From Anaerolineae bacterium (GTDB lineage: Bacteria > Chloroflexota > Anaerolineae > B4-G1 > SLSP01): DNA of 8,782 bases. Of the stretch, positions 4,835 through 8,782 are shown one piece after another (positions within the stretch are counted from its first letter, which is position 1; each line of letters starts with the position of its first letter). The position numbers and the translations under genes are program-made. Below the pieces are notes generated by a model. It was given only the letters and a program-made list of their open reading frames with translations. It ran no database searches and was not told where the DNA came from. The stretch covers positions 1 to 8,782 of the forward strand of contig JAFGKB010000087.1 in NCBI GenBank assembly GCA_016928755.1, given 5' to 3'.

Positions 4835-7564
4835 ATGACTCAAATTCGCCTGACCATTGATGGGGAGACGGTTGAGGTACCAGCAGGCACCACTGTGTTG
4901 GAAGCTGCTGAAAAGGCAGGGGTGCGTATCCCTACCTTGTGCCATCATCCAGATTTGACCCCTACCGGCGCTTGCCGCATGTGTATGGTTGAGATAGAGG
5001 GGATGCGTGGGCCGACCACAGCATGTACTCTACCGGCTACCGATGGCATGGTAGTCAAGACCAAGACTGAAAAAGTTATTGACCTGCGGCGTTTTGTGCT
5101 CTCTATGTTACTCAGTGATCACCCTAATGATTGTATGCGGTGTGAGGCTGATGGAAATTGTGAGCTACAAGACCTGGTTTATGAATATGATGTGGAATGG
5201 CCTACACATACTGGGTTACGCCATAATCGCCCGGTAGATTCTGATCCTAGCCCTGTTATATTAGCAGATATGAATAAGTGTATCCTCTGTGGCCGCTGTG
5301 TACGGGTATGCAGTGAGATACAGGGCTGTGATGTCTGGAACTTCTCGGAGCGCGGCTTTGACACTGTTATCGTAGCCGGAGCTAAACAAGATATGTTGGC
5401 CGCCGGTTGTGAATCTTGTGGGAACTGTGTTGCTTACTGTCCCACCGGCGCGTTATTCGACCGCGTAGCCAAAGGGTGGGGCCGTGCTGCTCACCAGAAG
5501 AAAGTACGCACCACATGTACATACTGTGGGGTCGGTTGCCAATTCGATTTTAATGTTAATACCCAGACCGGTAAAATCACGCGGGTGACATCTACGCCAG
5601 AGGCCCCGGCTAACGGTATGGCCCTCTGTGTCAAAGGTCGGTATGGTTGGGACTTTATCCATAGTGACGAGCGACTGACAACACCACTTATCCGCGATGA
5701 TTCTATGACTGAGGGGCAGTATCCCGGTTTCCGTGAGGCCACGTGGGATGAAGCCTTGGACCTCGTAGCACAGAAACTGGTTTACCACCGGGATAATAAC
5801 GGTCCGGACAGTGTGGGCTATCTCTCTTCAGCCAAGTGTACCAATGAAGAGAATTACTTAATGCAAAAGCTTGCCCGTGCAGTAGGTAAGACCAATAACG
5901 TTGACCACTGCGCGCGGTTATGCCATGCCTCAACCGTTGCCGGTTTGGCGACGGCTCTAGGCAGTGGGGCGATGACGAACTCTATCGCTGATTGTACCGG
6001 GGAGGCCAAACTCTACTTCGTAACCGGTTCCAACACAACGGAACAACATCCGGTAATCGGCATTAAGATGCGTAAAGCCATTCGCGAGCAAGGGGTGAAG
6101 TTAATCGTTGCCGACCCACGTAAAATCGACCTCTGTAATCTGGCGACTTTGCACTTGCAACACCGCCCCGGCACCGATATTGCCCTCTTTAATGGCATTA
6201 TGCGCGAGATCCTGGTTAATGGCTGGGAAGATAAAGAATATATCGCCGCACGTACCGAGAACTTTGAAGCCTTTAAAGAAACTATAATGAAATACACGCT
6301 GGAGCTTACGGAAGAGATCACGCGGGTTCCAGCGGACAAAATTAAAGAAGCCGCTCGGCTCCTGGCAGAAAACAAGCCCGGTGCCGTCTTCTGGGCGATG
6401 GGTATCACCCAACATACTACCGGCACGATGAACGTTATGAGCTTGGCTAACTTGCAGATGTTGTTAGGCAATCTTGGCGTACGAGGGGGCGGTGTCAACC
6501 CGTTACGTGGTCAGAACAACGTCCAGGGGGCCTGTGACCTGGGCGCGCTTTCCAATGTCTACCCCGGTTACCAGAAGGTCGTGGACCCGGCGATGAAAGA
6601 GAAGTTTGAGGCCGCTTGGGGGGTTAAAGGCTTACCGGATAAGATCGGGCTTACTGTTGTGGAACTGATGAATGCAGCGCATTCGGGCGAAGTTAAAGCC
6701 CTTTACATCCTGGCCGAAGATCCTATGACGTCTGACCCTGACCTCAATCACGTTCGCGAAGCTTTGCAAAACTTGGACTTCCTGGTTGTCCAGGATATCT
6801 TTATGACAGAGACCGCTAAGTATGCCGACGTTATTCTACCCGGTGCGTGTTTTGCTGAAAAAGAAGGGACTTTTACAAGCACCGAGCGGCGTATTCAGCG
6901 CGTCCGCAAGGCCGTGGATGCTCCTGGAATCTCCCGGCCTGATTGGCAAGTTCTCTGCGAAGTTGCCACACGGATGGGCTACCCAATGCATTATAATACC
7001 CCCTCTGACATCATGGACGAAATTGCGGCTACAACCCCAATCTACAGCGGCGTTCACTTCTGGAGATTGGATGCCGGCGAGCCATTACAATGGCCGGTCC
7101 GGGGGGATGACCATCCTGGTACACCTATTTTGCACGTGGGCCAGTTTGCCCGTGGCAAAGGATTATTTACCGCTAACGAACACATTGAACCTCGAGAAGC
7201 GCCGGATGACGATTATCCCTTCACCATGACCACCGGGCGGGTTCTCTACCACTGGCATGGGGGAGAGCAAAGCCGTCGTTCCAAAAACCTCATGGCACTT
7301 TACCCGGAGCCTTTAGTGGAGATTAACCCTGATGATGCTGCGCGGATGGGGATTGCAGAGGGTGATAAACTCCAGATAGCCTCGCGTCGTGGTGAATTTG
7401 TCGCCCGCGCATGGGTAACCGACCGTGTCGCATCGGGCCTTATCTTCGGCACCATGCACTTCCCTGCCGGGAATGCAAACTGGGCCACCGGTGCTTTCCT
7501 GGACCCCATCGCTAAGATACCTGAATACAAGGTTAGCGCGGTGAGAGTACAGAAGATTGTGTAA
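4835..7564 (+). CDS. fdhF: NuoG-fused formate dehydrogenase catalytic subunit, Cys type
   Basis: A 909-aa Mo/W-bis-molybdopterin formate dehydrogenase (formate <-> CO2) with a NuoG/HydA-like electron-transfer front end. N-terminal [2Fe-2S] domain: Cys36, Cys47, Cys50, Cys64. His/Cys [4Fe-4S]: His96, Cys100, Cys103, Cys109. 2x[4Fe-4S]: Cys149/152/155/159 and Cys192/195/198/202. Molybdopterin-domain [4Fe-4S]: Cys228, Cys231, Cys235, Cys265. The metal ligand is Cys363 in CARLCHASTVAGL, with adjacent His364, where many relatives have selenocysteine; the codon is TGC (5921-5923). PLRGQNNVQG supplies Arg558, matching the conserved catalytic Arg of E. coli FdhF. The dinucleotide-binding C-terminal domain starts near residue 790. 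AGGAGG at 4824-4829 fixes the start. FocA follows after 51 nt. The NuoG-like front end should dock onto NuoE/NuoF, making an NAD-linked, perhaps ferredoxin-bifurcating complex. Generic FdhF without this front end would be about 700 aa. Confidence 0.95.
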   Translation: MTQIRLTIDGETVEVPAGTTVLEAAEKAGVRIPTLCHHPDLTPTGACRMCMVEIEGMRGPTTACTLPATDGMVVKTKTEKVIDLRRFVLSMLLSDHPNDCMRCEADGNCELQDLVYEYDVEWPTHTGLRHNRPVDSDPSPVILADMNKCILCGRCVRVCSEIQGCDVWNFSERGFDTVIVAGAKQDMLAAGCESCGNCVAYCPTGALFDRVAKGWGRAAHQKKVRTTCTYCGVGCQFDFNVNTQTGKITRVTSTPEAPANGMALCVKGRYGWDFIHSDERLTTPLIRDDSMTEGQYPGFREATWDEALDLVAQKLVYHRDNNGPDSVGYLSSAKCTNEENYLMQKLARAVGKTNNVDHCARLCHASTVAGLATALGSGAMTNSIADCTGEAKLYFVTGSNTTEQHPVIGIKMRKAIREQGVKLIVADPRKIDLCNLATLHLQHRPGTDIALFNGIMREILVNGWEDKEYIAARTENFEAFKETIMKYTLELTEEITRVPADKIKEAARLLAENKPGAVFWAMGITQHTTGTMNVMSLANLQMLLGNLGVRGGGVNPLRGQNNVQGACDLGALSNVYPGYQKVVDPAMKEKFEAAWGVKGLPDKIGLTVVELMNAAHSGEVKALYILAEDPMTSDPDLNHVREALQNLDFLVVQDIFMTETAKYADVILPGACFAEKEGTFTSTERRIQRVRKAVDAPGISRPDWQVLCEVATRMGYPMHYNTPSDIMDEIAATTPIYSGVHFWRLDAGEPLQWPVRGDDHPGTPILHVGQFARGKGLFTANEHIEPREAPDDDYPFTMTTGRVLYHWHGGEQSRRSKNLMALYPEPLVEINPDDAARMGIAEGDKLQIASRRGEFVARAWVTDRVASGLIFGTMHFPAGNANWATGAFLDPIAKIPEYKVSAVRVQKIV

Positions 7565-7615
7565 GGTAAAAAGCCTGGATAATAACCACTTATTTCTAAT
7601 TTTAGGAGGTCAATA

Positions 7616-8476
7616 ATGACTAATGGAACCCCAGAAGTAAAGATTGATGCTTTGTCCCCGGCACAGATGGCTGTAAAAGCTGAGGCCGTAGGTGTTAAAA
7701 AGGCAACGATGGCGGCTGATAAGCTTTTTGTTCTCGGTTTGTTGGCGGGTGCGTTTATTGGGTTGGGTGCTATTTTTGCAACGACTATTGCTACCGGTGG
7801 CAGTGCGCTGCCGTTTGGTGTGAAACAGATGTTGGTCGGGTTGGTTTTCTGTGTAGGCCTTATTTTAGTTGTAGTGGCCGGTGCGGAACTATTTACGGGT
7901 AACAACCTCGTTGTCATCGCTCTACTTAGTAAGAAAATTACCACCGGTCAATTACTCTATAATTGGGGTATTGTCTATCTTGGTAATTTTGTGGGATCTG
8001 TTTTACTGGCTTTTATTAATGCCTTGGCACAGCAGCATATGAAAGGCGGCGGACAGGTTGGCGTCACAGCCCTTAACATCGCCAATGCCAAGTGCGGACT
8101 AGATTTTGTTCCCGCGTTGGCCTTGGGTATTATGTGTAACTTTATGGTCTGCCTGGCAGTTTGGCTCACCTTCTCCGCGCGTTCGGCAACGGACAAAGTC
8201 TTGTTGGTACTCTTCCCCATTGCCGGATTTGTCGCCGCCGGATTTGAGCACAGTGTGGCCAACATGTACTTCATCTCTTCGGGCTTGTTTATCAAAAGTG
8301 GTGCCCCGGCTGCCTTCTGGAATCAGATCGGTATGGCTGCCTCGGACTTCGCCGATCTTACCTGGGGAAACTTCTTCATCAAGAACTTATTGCCGGTAAC
8401 CCTTGGTAATATCATCGGTGGTAGTGTCATGGTCGCCTTTGTTTACTGGTACGTGTACCTGCGCAATAGCGAGTAA
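7616..8476 (+). CDS. focA: FocA-type formate/nitrite transporter (formate channel)
   Basis: A 286-aa FNT-family membrane protein, expected to be a pentameric formate channel in the cytoplasmic membrane. After a hydrophilic N-terminus (about 1-35) there are hydrophobic segments near 36-60, 70-95, 112-137, 164-188, 194-212 and 252-282, consistent with the six-helix FNT fold. Family signatures: AGAELFTGNN (88-97, broken-helix region), the ANAKC lysine (Lys159), the central GFEHSVANMYFI with the pore histidine His212, and LLPVTLGNIIGG (258-269). Length agrees with FocA. Start is set by AGGAGG at 7604-7609, 6 nt before the ATG. Its position directly behind a formate dehydrogenase argues for formate over nitrite or hydrosulphide as the substrate. 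The direction of flow cannot be read from sequence. A strong terminator hairpin follows 18 nt after the stop, so this is the last gene of the operon. Confidence 0.95.
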   Translation: MTNGTPEVKIDALSPAQMAVKAEAVGVKKATMAADKLFVLGLLAGAFIGLGAIFATTIATGGSALPFGVKQMLVGLVFCVGLILVVVAGAELFTGNNLVVIALLSKKITTGQLLYNWGIVYLGNFVGSVLLAFINALAQQHMKGGGQVGVTALNIANAKCGLDFVPALALGIMCNFMVCLAVWLTFSARSATDKVLLVLFPIAGFVAAGFEHSVANMYFISSGLFIKSGAPAAFWNQIGMAASDFADLTWGNFFIKNLLPVTLGNIIGGSVMVAFVYWYVYLRNSE

Positions 8477-8494
8477 GTTAGTTAGCTCGAACTC

Positions 8495-8550
8495 ATATTA
8501 ATAAAAGAAATGGCCTTCACTGGATAGTGGAGGCCATTTCTTATTAATAT
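8495..8550 (+). terminator. Long intrinsic terminator after focA
   Basis: A 24-bp stem: ATATTAATAA (8495-8504) and GAAATGGCCTTCAC (8507-8520) pair with GTGGAGGCCATTTC (8527-8540) and TTATTAATAT (8541-8550), with a 6-nt loop TGGATA, one G.U wobble and a two-A bulge (8505-8506). The GC-rich core is flanked by an A-rich left side and a T-rich right side, so the same element can act on both strands. It ends the formate dehydrogenase-focA unit. Confidence 0.85.
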
Positions 8551-8782
8551 TCAGTGTGTAGAGTCGCTTTTGAAGCCTGTTAAACAGTAGGCTGTGGAAT
8601 TTCCTGGCTAAAGGATACAGTACCGCTATAAATGTATTTTTGGTTAGTGTGCAACTTGGACTATACTTAGTTTGTTAAACTGGTACCGGGAAGTCTGAAT
8701 CACGGATTAATCAGATTGCACGGATTCCACTGATTAGGAAGGTGCCAGCGTCAAATCATCTTCTTAACCTTGCACGGCAGGC
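8551..8782. other. Non-coding tail after the operon
   Basis: No coding sequence is visible on either strand in these 232 nt. Contents: an 8-bp hairpin AGCCTGTT-AAAC-AGTAGGCT at 8574-8593 (two wobble pairs, no T-run); a weak promoter-like pair TTGGTT (8640-8645) and TATACT (8662-8667) with a 16-nt spacer, followed by the dyad AGTTT-GTT-AAACT (8669-8681); and the 9-nt-period repeat at 8701-8735. A promoter for a gene beyond the window is possible but weakly supported. Confidence 0.4.
8701..8735. repeat. Degenerate tandem repeat, 9-nt period, four units
   Basis: Consecutive units start at 8701, 8710, 8719 and 8728: CACGGATTA, ATCAGATTG, CACGGATTC and CACTGATT. The consensus is CAC(G/T)GATTN; units one and three are identical over eight bases and the second is the most diverged. 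The TCTGAAT just before (8694-8700) may be a further decayed unit. It lies in non-coding DNA behind the terminator. I recall similar CACGGATT-type short repeats scattered in intergenic DNA of various bacteria, but cannot verify copies elsewhere in this genome. Confidence 0.6.

Noticed and set aside
6013..6498. 161-codon minus-strand open frame inside fdhF
   Set aside because: Antisense shadow of the conserved molybdopterin domain; no family features and no independent ribosome binding site.
6822..7229. 135-codon plus-strand open frame inside fdhF in another frame
   Set aside because: Overlaps the conserved fdhF reading frame completely and has no recognisable features.
7300..7944. 214-codon minus-strand open frame across the fdhF-focA junction
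   Set aside because: It is antisense to two confidently identified genes and covers their ribosome binding site gap; the translation is low-complexity and shows no recognisable domain.

Overview
The window carries one plus-strand locus for NAD-linked formate metabolism in what looks like a strict anaerobe. The strong AGGAGG ribosome binding sites, the many ferredoxin-type subunits, and a DRTGG / PHP / NuoE / ATPase / [2Fe-2S] / NuoF gene order all resemble the [FeFe]-hydrogenase clusters of anaerobic Bacillota (Clostridia). Other fermentative or acetogenic lineages, such as anaerobic Chloroflexota, cannot be excluded, and no rRNA or marker gene is present to settle it.

Layout: (1) 1-1101, two tightly spaced genes: a small stand-alone DRTGG-domain protein and a PHP-domain metal-dependent phosphoesterase. 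(2) 1102-1286, a gap with a candidate promoter and a perfect 17-nt palindrome. (3) 1287-4586, NuoE-like subunit, overlapping GHKL ATPase, thioredoxin-like [2Fe-2S] protein and NuoF-like flavoprotein with a C-terminal 2x[4Fe-4S] ferredoxin domain. (4) 4587-4834, an AT-rich gap holding a 65-nt imperfect inverted repeat. (5) 4835-8476, a 909-aa molybdopterin formate dehydrogenase with a NuoG/HydA-like iron-sulphur front end, then a FocA-type formate channel. (6) A long hairpin terminator at 8495-8550. (7) A 232-nt tail without a gene, containing a 9-nt-period tandem repeat.

How the genes fit together (inference from families): NuoE and NuoF form a diaphorase that exchanges electrons between NAD(H) and iron-sulphur clusters. 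The NuoG-like N-terminus of the formate dehydrogenase plugs the Mo/W formate/CO2 site into that diaphorase, in the place normally held by the catalytic [FeFe]-hydrogenase subunit. The extra ferredoxin clusters make a ferredoxin- and NAD-dependent, possibly electron-bifurcating, formate dehydrogenase plausible. FocA would move formate in or out. The DRTGG, PHP and ATPase genes are recurrent companions of such clusters without an established role.

Most notable: the N-terminal thioredoxin-like domain of the NuoF protein has lost every cysteine; the formate dehydrogenase uses Cys instead of selenocysteine; and the non-coding gaps hold several structured elements (a 17-nt palindrome after a TATAAT box, a possible Shine-Dalgarno-sequestering helix, and the 65-nt inverted repeat).
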